DNA of 64,000 nt from positions 17,663,490 to 17,727,489 of the forward strand of contig JAQFVV010012400.1 of NCBI GenBank assembly GCA_028023455.1, written 5' to 3'. Each line of letters opens with the position of its first letter. Within the stretch, counting starts at the first letter, position 1. The notes below the pieces were generated by a model that was not told the origin of the DNA, did not search any database, and saw only the letters and a program-made list of their open reading frames with translations. Shown here in pieces: positions 1-15,957 of this stretch. Origin of the DNA: Epiperipatus broadwayi (taxonomy: Eukaryota > Onychophora > Udeonychophora > Euonychophora > Peripatidae). The position numbers and the translations under genes were made by a program.

Positions 1-1640
1 CATATACCCTCAATGCTAATCTTCTTAATTTAATTATGTAATCTAATCTTTTTTTTTTTTTTGCATTTTCATAAATATTTTGAAGAATATGACAATAATC
101 CAGGACTGCATATTAGAGATCCAATGCTTTAATCACTGTATAAATGCTATATAGAATTAAATGTTTTTTTACGATCTACCAATCCAAAGCATAATGGCAA
201 TTTAGATTCATTGGTTCTTTCAATAACTTCTCTTAATATTTAGATGTGATTCATTTTATCTTGGTAAAAATTTTGTACAAAATTGATAATAGACCAAGAG
301 GTTTTTAATTTTTAATGTCTTCTCCTTACCAAACTCTTCATACAGTAGTGACACCAACTAACAGCATGTGTAAGGATACAAAATGGTGATCATGTGATGT
401 TTTGATTATCTTCTTACATTTTTTAAATATCAATATTACTACTGACTTCTTTCAATTGTCAACAATTTTTCTATTTCTTCATCTGTGTTGTTTCTTAAGA
501 TATCAATTATAATTTTGTCATTTTATAGAATGTTTTCCTTGTTCATAGATTTAATTGCAAATCCCACTTCTTCATTTAAAATGCTGGGCAATTCTGAAGA
601 TGTAGTTATTGTAGGGGTATTTTATATTTTTGTTCTGTATTACAATATAATTTCTTATAGATCTCTTCATCAAATGTCATGATGTCATCGCTCTTTTTAG
701 TAAGTTTCATATTTTCTTCCTATTGCAAAGCTTTCCTTGTTAATTACATTTTTTTAATATCATTATTAAATCTTTTACTTATCATTTTACAAAATTCTAC
801 ATATTTAATTTTTCTTAATGGATCATTTTAATATTTTTTCCATATTCCTTCTTTTTTTTCATACATTCTCATGTCTCCGTAAAAATTTTATTGGTATCAA
901 GTAAAAATTTTATTGGTAAATTACTAATTTTTTTTTGCATCAGTTATAAATTTGTTGCAATTCCTAATAGTCTATCAATTTTATTCCTATTGATTTCATC
1001 AAACTGTTAATATTTTAAAACGATTTTTAATTTGTAATTTAAACTTATTGAAATGTTTCTGGAGATTAAAAATATCCATTGAGAATATTGTTTTTCTTAA
1101 TAATTATCTTTTCTTTGTTTTTGCATTAACACTCATCGATGTGTTAAATAATAATAAAAAACATTATAATCTTGAAATATATATTTTCTGTTCTCAAAAT
1201 ATAATTCAATTTTGCTGTGCATTCATTTGTATGTATCCATGTCCATTTCTGTTTAGTATTTTCTTAAAGAAAGAATTCATAATATATAGTTTTTTTCCCC
1301 TGAAATTTTTGTAAGCCTGTATTCTCTTTTATATCATCACCATAATAAATCTATTGACAACACTTTCATCTCCCAAATCATTTATCAATTCTAGCATTAA
1401 AATTTTCCATGACAATGTTTGGTTTCATCAAAAGGATTTTGTGCATCCATATAAAAGTTCTCTATTTTAATAAATAACGAGAACTTGTTGAGATATAAAT
1501 CTGAAATATCGGCAATTTGTATCTTCCATTAAATTGAACAATTAATCTTGTCACTTTATCTGATATTCCATCAATCTCTACATTGTTCCTTCCTGAATAT
1601 AAGGAGTGCAAAAAACGTATGAATATAATCTCTACATTGT
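1..1640 (-). pseudogene. Decayed RTE-clade LINE (endonuclease and reverse transcriptase remains)
   Basis: This is the decayed coding region of a non-LTR retrotransposon read on the minus strand, cut by the left window edge. Positions 1501-1560 translate as a run containing IVQFNGRYKLPIFQIY, typical of the apurinic-like endonuclease of RTE elements. Downstream, 1380-1460 resembles the endonuclease stretch with a degraded GKFNARID-like motif. Positions 90-240 match at nucleotide level the better preserved RT copy at 39470-39600 (the segment coding DYEKAFDSI). Many stops and frameshifts are present, so it is inactive. The ORFs at 485-682 and 1048-1314 on the plus strand are antisense shadows. 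The 5' limit is uncertain, and sequence up to about 1900 may also belong. Confidence 0.6.
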
Positions 1641-3066
1641 TGTTCCATTTTTTTTATTTATAATGAATCTCACTTCTCTTATAGTCTTTTATAATAAAGT
1701 ATATGCTCATTTTTTAAATCTATTGTCTCATCTTTTTTTCTTTTAACTTGTCCAATGTTTCTTTTAATATTAAATAATTATTCTTTCAATTTATGCAATC
1801 TTTTTTAACTCAAAACTACCCAAATAAAAGATAGTCATTAAATGGCAACCTGAATTAGCTATCTCCACCTTTGATCACCAACCAATGCCTTTAATGTCAA
1901 CTTTACAGCCATCTGGTAATAAATGCCAAAATTTAGTTTTATCTGTCATGATTGTAAATATCTATTTTTAAAAAAAAAATCATTCATGCACATACTTCAA
2001 GAAAACTAAATTAATATTTCACTTAACAACCATCAGGCAATTGGGAAGAAAGACGGTGGTGCTTTTTAATTTTAAACTTGGTGGAACACCGATAAGTTCA
2101 CTATAGTAGCTGATGTGTGTTAGTGAGTAGCCTATACATTTTTGATACTATATAAATAATGATTTACTAATAACAACTGTAGTGACAAGAACCTATGGAG
2201 TGATCAGCAGGAATTTTTCCTGTTTGGTTCCTTTAAAGTTTCAAAGTGGAATTAAAGAGACTCCTCTCATTAACAGCAAACTCCTTTCTGCAGCCTTCAG
2301 TTATTTAGTTGTCACAAAAAGCACAAAGTTGGATGCTTTCCTATATGAATTTTTAAAATGAAATTACCAGTGGTGGTGGGTCCATAAGCACTGCAATACT
2401 GCAGCACCCCCAGAAAAATAAATCATTAAATTTGTATCTGATATAACAATCATTTAATATTTTGCATAATTATTATATAAATACAATTAATGAAACAGTT
2501 TTTAAAAATAATTATTTTAACTAATGCTTGAGATTCTATTCAAATAGCTGCTTAATATAGCAGTCGTCAGAAATGTCATATTTGGTGACTTTCAGCAAAT
2601 CCCAATAAGATTAGTTTGTTCTTATCAATGCACGAAGGTAGTGTCATTGAAGCTTGCTCACTGTAGAAGGGCCAGTAATTATTTGAGAGTGATATGTTTA
2701 CCTAAGAAGGTTTTTCTTCAGAGTGAATAAATTTTTATTGTTTTTATTTAGGATGAGTCATAAAATATTCATTTTTTTTCTTATAATTAACATTTATAAA
2801 ATAACGTATAAATAATTATTACAGAAAACGTATAAAAAATAATTAAAGAAATATTATGATGATGGGTGTTAGTGTTGAATATATAAAAAATTTAAACTTT
2901 CCCAATTGACATTATATGAAAAAATTGTAATAAAAAGTAACGGTATTTCAGATATTATTATAGTAAAAACAAAAAATACATTACATTTTAAAGTAATCTA
3001 TTTCAAAAAGTTTAACCAATGTATTGAATATACATTTGTAATAAACATATTGCTGCAAAAACAAAC
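1641..3066. other. AT-rich intergenic stretch
   Basis: No convincing coding sequence was seen. It contains homopolymer A/T runs and a short GC-richer patch near 2370-2415 (an imperfect hairpin around GTGGTGGGTCC). The ORF starting at 2906 is a low-complexity A/T reading frame that ends inside the GC-rich insertion and is not supported as a gene. Confidence 0.5.
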
Positions 3067-3177
3067 ATGGCATTGCTTGGTTTCGTGCTTTGGCACTCCT
3101 CAGAGAGGTGCCAGGGTAGGTTCAGACACTGGTCAGGGGTTTGGGGAGGGGGATTCCTGACAGAGATGGCATTGCTT
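3067..3177. mobile_element. Small GC-rich insertion flanked by 12-bp direct repeats
   Basis: The 12-mer ATGGCATTGCTT occurs exactly at 3067-3078 and 3166-3177, and between them lies an 87-bp insert that is strikingly GC-rich for this window. The insert contains the hairpin arms GGCACTCCTC and GAGGTGCC around 3091-3112. Its first part shares the words GCTTTGGCACTCCTCAG with both arms of the foldback at 4468-5003. The exact direct repeat looks like a target-site duplication of LINE-type length, so the insert may be a short non-autonomous retroelement or a fragment of the foldback family. Confidence 0.55.
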
Positions 3178-4467
3178 ATATCTATATCTATGCCTAATAA
3201 ATAAATTAGCGCATCTTTATTATTTATTAGCTAATGAATAAATTAATGATGATTGCAACTGACATATCTCCAGATGTATTTATGTATATATATTGAATCG
3301 TGGCCTATGAGGATAAAGAGACTATATCATATAAATAGGGGATCATTTGTTCTTTCTAATGATAGTTTTTGTTTTGAAATATGATACTGACTTTTACTGC
3401 AATCATGAAAGTAAATCACTCATGATGAATAGTCATTGATTTTTAGTACGATTTAGGAACGGTGATTTCTATATAATGAAGTTTTGAAAAAAAAAAATGT
3501 TTCCGAAAATTTGCTTATAACAAATGTTTTGGAATTTTAGTTATTTTTATAAAAATAAATTAAAATTTTCTTTAAAAATAAATTACCTTCCCTCCCTTTA
3601 TTTAAAAAGAAAAATATTATTGATTGAAGGGATCACATTCAATACCTGTGGCCTAGGGTTTACAAAATCTTAATCCATCCTTAGATATACCAATCTTAAT
3701 CTAACCTTGGATTTACTGAGCAATTTCTCAGGCTTTAAATATAGCAAATCAAAATATCTGATTTATACATTTCAACTTGGTATTATCTAGCACTGATATA
3801 ATACTATGATACTTTAAACTATATGGTAATTCTTCTAGTATAAAATTAGCTAGAAAAACAAATCTAGAGCATAGCTTATTTGGTTACAAATACAATTTTA
3901 ATTTTATTTAAGGATAATAATTTAAGATTCAAGTTATATACATGCACATCTACATACAGAGACATATTAAATTAATTGTTTGTACATGTTTGAATAGTTA
4001 TAAAAGTTTACATTTCCAACATTAGTTTAATTAATGGAAAACTTTAAATTCATTTCTAAAAATATATTTTTTCAAATAATTTTTTTATTGATTAATTTTA
4101 CAATCTGCACTCACTGATATTTAATTAATCACACTCTTAATTAGAAAGATCTTAGTGACAATTTTGGTCTTATTTACAATATTTTATTTTTATAATTAAA
4201 CTTTTATTTTATTTCATATTTGATAATACTTTATATTACTTATTATAATTATAAGTTTATAAATAAAAGACATTCTAAAAGATAATATTTGAACTTTGCA
4301 AAATAGAAGAATAAAATATTAAACTTGAATATAAAATGATAACAATGATTTTTTTTTAATATTAGATAGTAACTTTTACTATTTATAAAAATATTGAACA
4401 AATTGACAATAAAAATTAAAGTTAAATATCACATGACCTAATCTTTTTAAGCTTGTAAATAAAAAAA
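3178..4467. other. AT-rich intergenic stretch
   Basis: Mostly A/T low-complexity sequence with no open frame or repeat I can assign. Confidence 0.5.
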
Positions 4468-5003
4468 AACAATGAGCTGTGCTAATTGCTCAACAAGCTT
4501 TATTGAAAAATGCCAGCAAGAGAAAGCATTTTAAAATCTCTATCTAGAAACCACACCCTAACCTCAGACCAATGGTTTTATGCTTTGGCACTCCTCAGTG
4601 AAGTTATGTGATATGTGACTTTAATTTTTATTGACTATTTATAGTCTTTTGCTTTAAAGTCTTAAGAAATGTTATATTGCTAAGGCTATTAATATATGGT
4701 TTGGCTGAAGATCTCTCAGCCCCATATAGCTATTTGAGTTGGGTAGCTGGGTTTGAAGACATGTAGATGTCTGAAAATTTCAGATTTTCCACTCAGTAGA
4801 TAACTTTTAGATAAATGCTGGTTTTGGGTTAGTATTTTTAGATCTAGTGTCTGAAACTATCATAGCGCCTCATGGAGGAGTGCCAAAGCATGAAACCATT
4901 GGTCTGAGGTTAGGATGTGGTAACTAGATAGAGATTTTAAAATGCTTTCTCTTGCTGGCATTTATCAACAAAGCTTATTGAGCAATTAGCACAGCTCATT
5001 GTT
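4468..5003. repeat. Foldback element with about 130-bp inverted arms
   Basis: The left arm (4468-4602) and right arm (4868-5003) are near-perfect reverse complements. Both begin or end with the AACAATGAGCTGTGC word, and both contain the segment reading GCCAGCAAGAGAAAGC and the word GGCACTCCTC or its complement. The loop of roughly 265 bp shows no coding capacity. No clear target duplication was found outside the arms. It shares the GCTTTGGCACTCCTCAG core with the insertion at 3079-3165, so the two belong to one repeat family. Confidence 0.75.
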
Positions 5004-8000
5004 ATTGAACAAATTATTTATGAACTCCATTTTTAAAATCAAAATAAAATATTTATTTAGGTACCAAAAAGCAATGAAATTCTGTTTTAAAATTTAAAAT
5101 TGCATTTATTATTATTAAAATACTACAAAAAACTTTTCTACCAACATTTATAAAAATATTTCTTTTTAAGGGAAATCATTATCAACTTCTTGTTTTATTG
5201 TAGATACAATTTTATTTATTATCTTTTTAAAAACAAACATTTCCAAATAAAATCTAATTATAATCACATATTTTTCTGATTTAAAATCAATATTTTACAA
5301 ATATGTTGCACAAATAAGTAAAATAAGCATAAATAAAGTATTGAAAATTAAATTTTTTCTTTCTGAAGTAATAAAGAAAAAGCTCCATCCAAATCTTGAG
5401 AACAAAGAATCTACCAATTATTGGCTTTGTTGGTGATTTAGTTTTATAATCCAACCAATCAGTACTATTTTCATCTCTTTTGAATTTGGAAATTTGCATG
5501 ATATTTGCATGATATCTGTATGATACTAACATATTTTAATTTTAAACTAATAATTTTAGTTTCAATTTCTATCATTATATACATGTGAATGCATAAATAT
5601 ATATCACAGAAAATCACAAAATATTGTTGTAGGTGCATTTATCTTTTGAAATAATATTAATTATAATATAACCATCTATCACTTGGTGTTGATGGTCATA
5701 TTCATTCATTTGATTAAGAGAAACTGATTAGGATTTATTTATATTATTTTTTGAGGACAATTAATATAGCTCTGTACCTGAGCCTTACTTATATATATGT
5801 GTGTGTGTGGGTGGGTGGGTGTGTCTTGCAGCACTGTAGAATAAATGAATAATAATCAAATAGGTTGTTGGTCAGAAGTTCATAAGAAGTTCAAATACCA
5901 GAAATGATGGGTTGGTATCATTTTGATCTGGCTATTTTGAAATACGAACTCTAATGTATTTATATATTAGTTCACAGAGGGCGGTACTGGATTTCTTAAC
6001 CACGTAGAGTGATTTAATGTTTAATATATATATTGTATTAGTGATAAAATGATTTATATTCTTCCATTTGCAGTAAACATAATCATTCTATGCATGCCCT
6101 TAAAGATGTTTTGAGTTATTTTATGTGGCTTATATTTTGATCAAGAATCTGGAATTGTGTTACGTATTTAATTGTATTTGATGAATATTGTTTGATAGCA
6201 TAAGCATATCTGATTTTTAGTGATTTTTAATAATTAATTCTATCTAGAAGGCATTTAAATTTACTCTGATATCTTTCAGTTTTGTTATATAGTATGGATA
6301 ATATCATTAAGATAATGATTGGAAATGATTGATTATGAAGATTAAGAAAATTTAAACTTACTATCTAGAAATTATGTGCAACCAAGAAATTATACTAGTA
6401 ATAAGATCATTTGTAAAACATTAGGGGAAGGGAAATTCTTTTCCAAAATAGTATAATCTAAACTCTTGGATCTACCATAGACACATAAACAGACAACACA
6501 CACAATTAATTTTAAAATAGTACATGTATTGTGATAACATTATTAGAGTTTCATAAGAATTCAAAAGACAATTATTATTGAAGTAATAAACTTAGTATTA
6601 AACCTGAAAGTAAATTATTTGAATAAAGAAACTGTTTACACCTTACAATATGAAAAGTTAAACCCATTTTAAATATCTGCTTAACCAAATAATACATTCA
6701 TTAAAATGATACAGAGAGAAAAGTAATCTCTTTTGGAAGTTAATGTATTTGATATGGATTTGAAATATAAGATGTGAAATCGTCAACTTATAGTCGTATT
6801 GTATATAATTTGTATGTAAATAGACTGATTGTGGCATGATTATTACTAACCTCATATGTGATGTATTTGGAACTGGCTTTATTTAGGTTTTGACCATTAC
6901 AATAAATATATGTCATACTGCCATTAGTCACTTAGACTAGTAGTATAGGGTTTTGTTGCTGTGAGCAATTTATGTCATCATCATCTCTCTACATTAATTA
7001 TCACCATGGGATTAGATTTGCATAACTGCATTTCCATCCTTTAATTATATGCTCAAGCGCAGCAATTTTGATTCCATTTTTAAATTTTGTTTTCTCATTT
7101 TTTATTTTTTTATTTCTCTCATTTTTGTTTTTTAAAGTTACAATGACCCAATCATTTATAAATGGCTGCTAAAGAGAATATACTCATGAATTGACATTCG
7201 GGCATTCTGGTTATTTTTTTAAAGTTATCTCTATAAATATATTATTATATGAAATATTTTCTGTATATTGTAAATATATTTATTTAAATAAAAAGTTTTG
7301 TTTAAAACAATATATATTTAAAATATAAAATGCTAAAAGCTGAACTAGTCTATATGATAAACCAAGAACACCAATTAACATTTAAATCACTAGCCAAAAT
7401 CAAATGAAAATAATCATTACAGACATTTTCCTTGTATGCACTTGGCAAGTTTTTCCTTGGCAGAAAAACCATTGTTGGAGAATTTTTAAATTTTGATTTT
7501 AGCTAATAATTTAATTGTGAATTTCATATTTGGTTTAATATATATATACTAACCCTACACAAGTTTCCATATGTATACACACACACACATATGACTAAGC
7601 TAATTTATTTGTCACAATATGGGTGAATATGGTTTTTATTTGATTTATCTGATAATTATTAATTAGTTACAGATCGATTAAATAAATGATTACAATTTAA
7701 TTAGAATTTTATTAATCAAGCTTTGTAAAACAAAATGGAATTGTAAATGATAAATATATTTGTTATGTTGTAAATCAGGTTTATTGAACTTGGCTGTGAC
7801 AATAATAACAATATTAATAATAAACCTTAAAGTATGTAATTATTATATATGTATATATTAGACTAAAATATAGATGCATATTTTTAATATAAAAAGAATA
7901 TTAAAAAAAATTAATGAATGGTTAATAGATGGAAGATGTGATGTTCAGAGCACCTTAAATGATGAATTAAACTCTGATCCAGAAACTTTAAGTTCATGAG

Positions 8001-8252
8001 TCTGTCACTAAACAATTATGTTAAACTTCAAAGGCTATTAAAATATTAATTTTATATTTTTTTAGTGATGATGGCTTTAGATTAAAAGATTATGTTTACC
8101 AGGTGTCCATACCTTTACAATTTTTCTCACTCGTTTTCTCCTATTGTTAATGATAAATTCAGATTATTGATGAAATTCATTGTTGGAAAATACTAAAATG
8201 ACTTTAAGACATGAGAATTAGCTGCAAAAAATAGTGTCCAATAAAGAGTATA
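5004..8252. other. AT-rich intergenic stretch with one dispersed repeat copy
   Basis: Largely featureless A/T sequence. Positions 5825-5935 carry one copy of a dispersed repeat also present at 8253-8370. The minus-strand frame 5287-5532 (81 codons) contains a plausible protein-like segment (KFKRDENSTDWLDYKTKS) but no recognisable family or splice context, so I do not call it a gene. Short TA, TG and GGGT repeats occur near 5780-5825. Confidence 0.4.
5825..5935 (+). repeat. Dispersed repeat copy A (paired with 8253-8370)
   Basis: This shares a long near-identical stretch with 8253-8350, beginning GCAGCACTGTAGAATAAA and continuing through AATAGGTTGTTGG to AGAAATGATGG. The segment ending TTCAAATACC (TTCAAATCCC in the other copy) resembles a tRNA B-box, so a tRNA-derived SINE is possible, but the A-box is not clear. 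Confidence 0.55.
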
Positions 8253-8370
8253 TCATGCAGCACTGTAGAATAAACGAATAATAATCAAATAGGTTGTTGG
8301 CCAGGAATTCATAAGAAATTCAAATCCCAGAAATGATGGATTGGAGCTCTGATCCAAGGGACTTGAGCTC
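8253..8370 (+). repeat. Dispersed repeat copy B (paired with 5825-5935)
   Basis: Second copy of the repeat at 5825, with scattered substitutions. It has a better B-box-like TTCAAATCCCAG and ends near GGGACTTGAG. Similar wording appears in a degraded form around 31660-31730. Confidence 0.55.
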
Positions 8371-11828
<3,458 letters not shown>

Positions 11829-11853
11829 ACATTTTGATATTCCGCCATTTTAA

Positions 11854-12068
11854 ATATTAATGTAAAAAATCCTAAAACAGAGTTTAAATATAAAATTTAT
11901 TAAGATTTATGGTATTAACTAAGTATACTTTCAATGCTTTCACATTATATTTGTCGTTAGTCTGCTGAGATCATGAACATGATGCAAAAGCATTGAAAGT
12001 ATACTTGGTACAAAATACCTTATAAATTTTATATTTAAACTCTGTTTTAGTACTTTTTACATTAATAT
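11854..12068. repeat. Short foldback (MITE-like) with about 80-bp arms
   Basis: The left arm 11854-11940 and right arm 11985-12068 are reverse complements (for example CAGAGTTTAAATATAAAATT against AATTTTATATTTAAACTCTG) with a central loop around CTGCTGAGATCATG. It begins about 30 bp after the (TATC)n array. It has no coding capacity. Confidence 0.75.
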
Positions 12069-13239
12069 ACATATATACATTTTACTGCCATTGCTGATTT
12101 TTCCTCATGCTCATTGATTGTGATGTTTTATGGTGATGATTGGCATTATCCCCTGCACACTTCATGTTCGTCCACATCATATTGTTATAATATATATAAT
12201 ACTTTTCAATTTCCACTGATTACAGAAAGTAGATTAAAACATAAGAAATGATGATCGTGTGATGATTACAAACAGTATCTAAATATAAAAACTTTTTCAT
12301 CATAGAATTTCAAGATTTGAGATTTAATTTTTATCATGTCAGATGGCTCCAGATCTTTAAAATTTTGGTGTTTTCAATTTTAATTATTCATTAATAAAAA
12401 TTATGTAAACATTTAAAAAGCTCTCTATTATAATGAAAGTAGAGTAAATAGTAATAGGATACTATTAGCAAGTGCTCAGTAATCATTGTTGACATGTGTT
12501 GTTGCTTGCCATCCTTTAATGCAAGAGATTTTTTTTATTTAAAGTTATGCTATAAAATTTTTATTTATTAAATAAACAGAAATTAAATAATGAAAAAATG
12601 TACTGATTTAAATTTGCTTAGTAGAACAGCTGCTATTGACAGTGAATCCTGACGACTTCATCCCCACATTTTCTTCATTTTATTTCTATTTATTACTACG
12701 TTGTTTTCTCCTTCTTTCAATATAAAAAAGAATACTAAATATGATTCATGCTGAGCAAACACAAATTGTAAATTATTTCATAAAAGCAGATTCTATAATT
12801 CCAAACCACTTCCTTCAAATTTTGATATTTATTGCTCTAATTTGAACATTTTAATAATCCCTCCGTTCATAAGAATATCTATCAACCTGTTAATTCATCT
12901 TTTGTGCTTTTTTTGCCATTTACAATTTATTTAAAAATATTCTTACGGTGGCTTTGCTTTTAAAAATATATCCAGTTAATTTTCTCCTTTAATTTTTTTC
13001 CACATGCCCTGTTTAGTTTAGCACAGAAGTAGTGTAACGGACTTAAAAATTAATGTTTTTTTTTCTTGATAATTCTCAGCGAGAGAAAAAAAAATTAGTT
13101 TGTAAAGTGAATGAAACTATTACAATAATCTGCATCTTGTGTACTCAGAATTTTTTTATGGAGTAATTAATCACATCACATTATCTCTTCTTGACGTAGT
13201 TTTCATCATATAGTCTCAAGTCTGTTAGCTACATAAATC
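12069..13239. other. Intergenic stretch 3' of the short-intron gene
   Basis: AT-rich and without supported exons. Protein-like fragments exist on the minus strand near 12860-12900 but could not be joined to a model. It may contain the 3' untranslated region of the gene ending at 13240. Confidence 0.35.
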
Positions 13240-14501
13240 TTAAGTAGCAATTAGCCTAGGATAAATAATATATGTTTGTAAACAAGTGGAACTATTGCGT
13301 TCAACCTGCCATTTGGATCATAAACTTGATATATTACTTCTGAAGCAATTAGTTGTCCATATGATCTCTGAGAAATTAACCAATTATTGGTTTTTATATT
13401 ACTTACTCGGTAACATCTCACTATGCGTAATCTGATTAATTCAATAAATTTTTGCAACATTTTTTTAAAATCCGCTTCAAAATTTTTCAAGCCTCCCTTA
13501 TTTTTAATAATCTAAACCTCTGCTCCTAACGTAAACATTTTTAGATCTCCCCTTCTTAATTTCGACCAATAATCTCTAGGATAAAGCAAGCTCTCTAACA
13601 ACAAGAATGAAAATTAGGGGAATATTAATGTACTTAAAAAGAAACCTCGTTATGATGCAATTTTTAGGGTAGATTGAGAAGAATTGCCAACCTATAAAAA
13701 CTGAAGAATTATATACCTATAAAAACTGAGCTCATATTATAGTTCATTTTAATAGTGGAACTTTTATTTTGTTAATTATCGTATGGTTGATTTTTCTAAT
13801 TATTGTTATTTTAATCCAAATCAATTAATTTTATAGTTTTACTTCTACAAGAATTGTTGCAAAAATAGTCTAAAAAATGAAATCTATTAATTATGAGAAG
13901 AAAGCGCTACCTCAAAAGGTCAACCCCGTAAAGTACATTTGTACTACACTACTTGATAACATTTGATTAATTTGTTAGTAATATAAACATTTTCGATTGC
14001 CTGTAGGGATTTTTCTGGGATAGAAAAAGCAGTCATGGTCATTTTATGACAGGATCCATCCTGGTACTTTAATTTATATTTTAATGGCAAAGATCAACTC
14101 TGAGAAAGCGAATTGGTTGACTAACCCACAGTAGAATATAAGCTGTAAAAAGTAATCATGAAAAATTTAATTTTTGCAATTCTTTAAATACAACTTACCT
14201 ACTAGAAAGTTCACTCGCAAACTAAAATTTATTGAAAATATTTCAAGGACATCATAAACTACCTCTATGTCTGGAATGATTTACAAACGAATAATATATT
14301 TCAATTGAAGCATTAGATGATATTTAGATATCACAATCAGATATATTTTTTTAACGATTACTATTTTAAATTTTTATTTAACAATTTTACATATTGGTAA
14401 TACGCAATGCGGTTCTATTTATATACACAACAAGGCTCGATTAATAAATATTCTGTTTTTAATAATATACATGTATGAAAATATCCAGTGAATATCGCTA
14501 G
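13240..14501 (-). CDS. Multi-exon gene with ultra-short introns, unknown product (3' part)
   Basis: I do not recognise the family. Reading the minus strand, exons at 14199-14270, 14099-14142, 13989-14066, 13911-13948, 13843-13883, 13646-13691, 13518-13575, 13407-13496, 13306-13367 and 13240-13255 join with consistent phase through GT..AG introns of 56, 32, 40, 27, 151, 70, 21, 39 and 50 nt, ending in TAA. A further 5' exon 14427-14501 fits by phase through a 156-nt intron; the start codon was not found. Several donors are strong (GTAAGT at 14193-14198 and 13401-13406). The 3' ten exons encode about 181 residues, including a hydrophobic segment FLVAYILLWV (possible membrane helix), QDGSCHKMTMTAFSIPEKS, RDYWSKLRRGDLKMFTLGAE and a C-terminus VYDPNGRLIAT. 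The 79-codon frame at 13251-13490 is this gene read through an in-frame 39-nt intron. Exon calls are by eye and individual boundaries may shift. Confidence 0.6.
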
Positions 14502-14930
14502 CTGAAAATTCAAATACAAAATGTTCAAATCATCCTCCTAAACATGCAGCTTGAAGTTCAGATTTAATATTTATTCATGGAGGGCCTGCTGAAAAACACA
14601 ACATTTGGAAATGATATAAGGTAAAGATAAACTATAGACTTAATGCCTTTAGGATATCATCACATCCCCACCAGGAGTGAAGACTACTTCATATTACAAT
14701 CATATTTTTCATTTATTTGCCTAAAACAAATTAAACTGGAGCTTTTATTTTCCAGTTAATAATAACTAAATATCTATTTATTTACAAAGCAATATTAGAT
14801 ATCTAGCTTATGTATGAACCAATTAATTAAAAAAAATCTAAAATTGTTTATGTTCAAAAAAGTGTTCAACATGCACTTAATCCAGATTTGATCCCAGATC
14901 AGATGGCATGTAGATATAATAACCATTACC
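14502..14930. other. Upstream region of the 13.2-14.5 kb gene
   Basis: Probably holds the unplaced 5' exon(s). A segment ending at 14544 (reading KSELQAA on the minus strand) would splice in phase to 14501 through a 42-nt intron, but I could not extend it to an ATG. Confidence 0.3.
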
Positions 14931-14940
14931 TTATAAAATC

Positions 14941-15802
14941 ACAGAGGCTAAACTTTCAATATAGTAGCACCACTCAGTGCAAGCCAGAGTAATCATTGGA
15001 TGCAGGAAGATTTGTACATAAAATTCCTATCTAATGCCTACTCATCCAATATCTCCAGACTAGTTTCTAGCTTGTGGCTTTCATCAGTGAGAACCTTGGA
15101 TCTGAGAGCACTGCACCTAGATCTTAGGACCCAATGTAACCCTCCAGCAACCACCTTTTACCATATTAGCTAATTATAAAGCTTTGGGTCCAGAATGAAA
15201 ACACAATAATGTTTCAATTCATGTTCATTAGCTTATATAGTCTTATAGATCTGAACTCAGTTCAGCATTCATACTTTTTTAGTGTCTTGCATTGAGTAGT
15301 GCTACTGTATGGAAAGTTTATCATCTGTGTAAACAGCTTGTGTAAGCATAAAGAATGATGATCATGTGGTGTTCAGTGGTTTAATATCAATCCTGTCCAA
15401 TGGGATTATGGTGTCTGTGGTTATTAAAGAACCAAAGAGACCAAAAAAGTAGGGATGCTGAATTGAGTTTAGATCTATACAACTATGTGAGCTAATGAGC
15501 TTGAATTAAAAACATTATGTTTTTATTTTAACTCAAAGCTTTATAATTAGCTAATAAGGTTAAAATGTGGCTACTGGAGGTTGCCTTAGATCCTAAGATC
15601 TAGGTGCAGTGCTCTCAGATACAAGGCTTCTCACTGATGAAAACCACAAGCTAGAAACTAGTCTGGGGATATTGGATGAGTAGGCATTAGATAGGGATTT
15701 TATACACAAACCTTCCTGCATCCATTGATTATTCTCGCTTGCATTGAGTTGCACTACTAGCCTCTATGTAAACAGCTTGTGTAAGCATAAAGAATGGTGA
15801 TC
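14941..15802. mobile_element. R1 foldback element with 10-bp target duplication
   Basis: The exact 10-mer TTATAAAATC flanks the element at 14931-14940 and 15803-15812. Inside, two long imperfect inverted arms (about 14950-15290 and 15450-15800) share the R1 family sequence, with words such as GATCTAGGTGCAGTGCTCTC, CTCACTGATGAAA and GGATATTGGATGAG. The right end reads GCATAAAGAATGGTGATC, the family terminus. The arms differ by many substitutions, so the copy is old. There is no coding capacity. Each arm has a hammerhead-like core (plus strand CTGATGA 15634-15640 with GAAA at 15654-15657; minus strand at 15064-15087). Confidence 0.75.
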
Positions 15803-15957
15803 TTATAAAATCTTAATACATTATGAAATTAATACATTCACAAAGCTACAACAAGTATCACATCCATCTAATATCAATTTTTTCAGCAGCACTATCTAGG
15901 TGTTACAAAGTTTCAAATCAAGCAGATAAAACAATGGGAATCATGTAGTTAAGAGTT

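Noticed and set aside
5287-5532. 81-codon ORF on the minus strand
   Set aside because: Protein-like middle part, but A/T-rich ends, no family, no splice-compatible neighbours.
13860-13960. Possible nuclear copy of mitochondrial 16S rRNA (a GAGGTAGCGC word resembling a conserved rRNA motif)
   Set aside because: The similarity is limited to a few bases, and the stretch is explained by exons and a 27-nt intron of the gene model.
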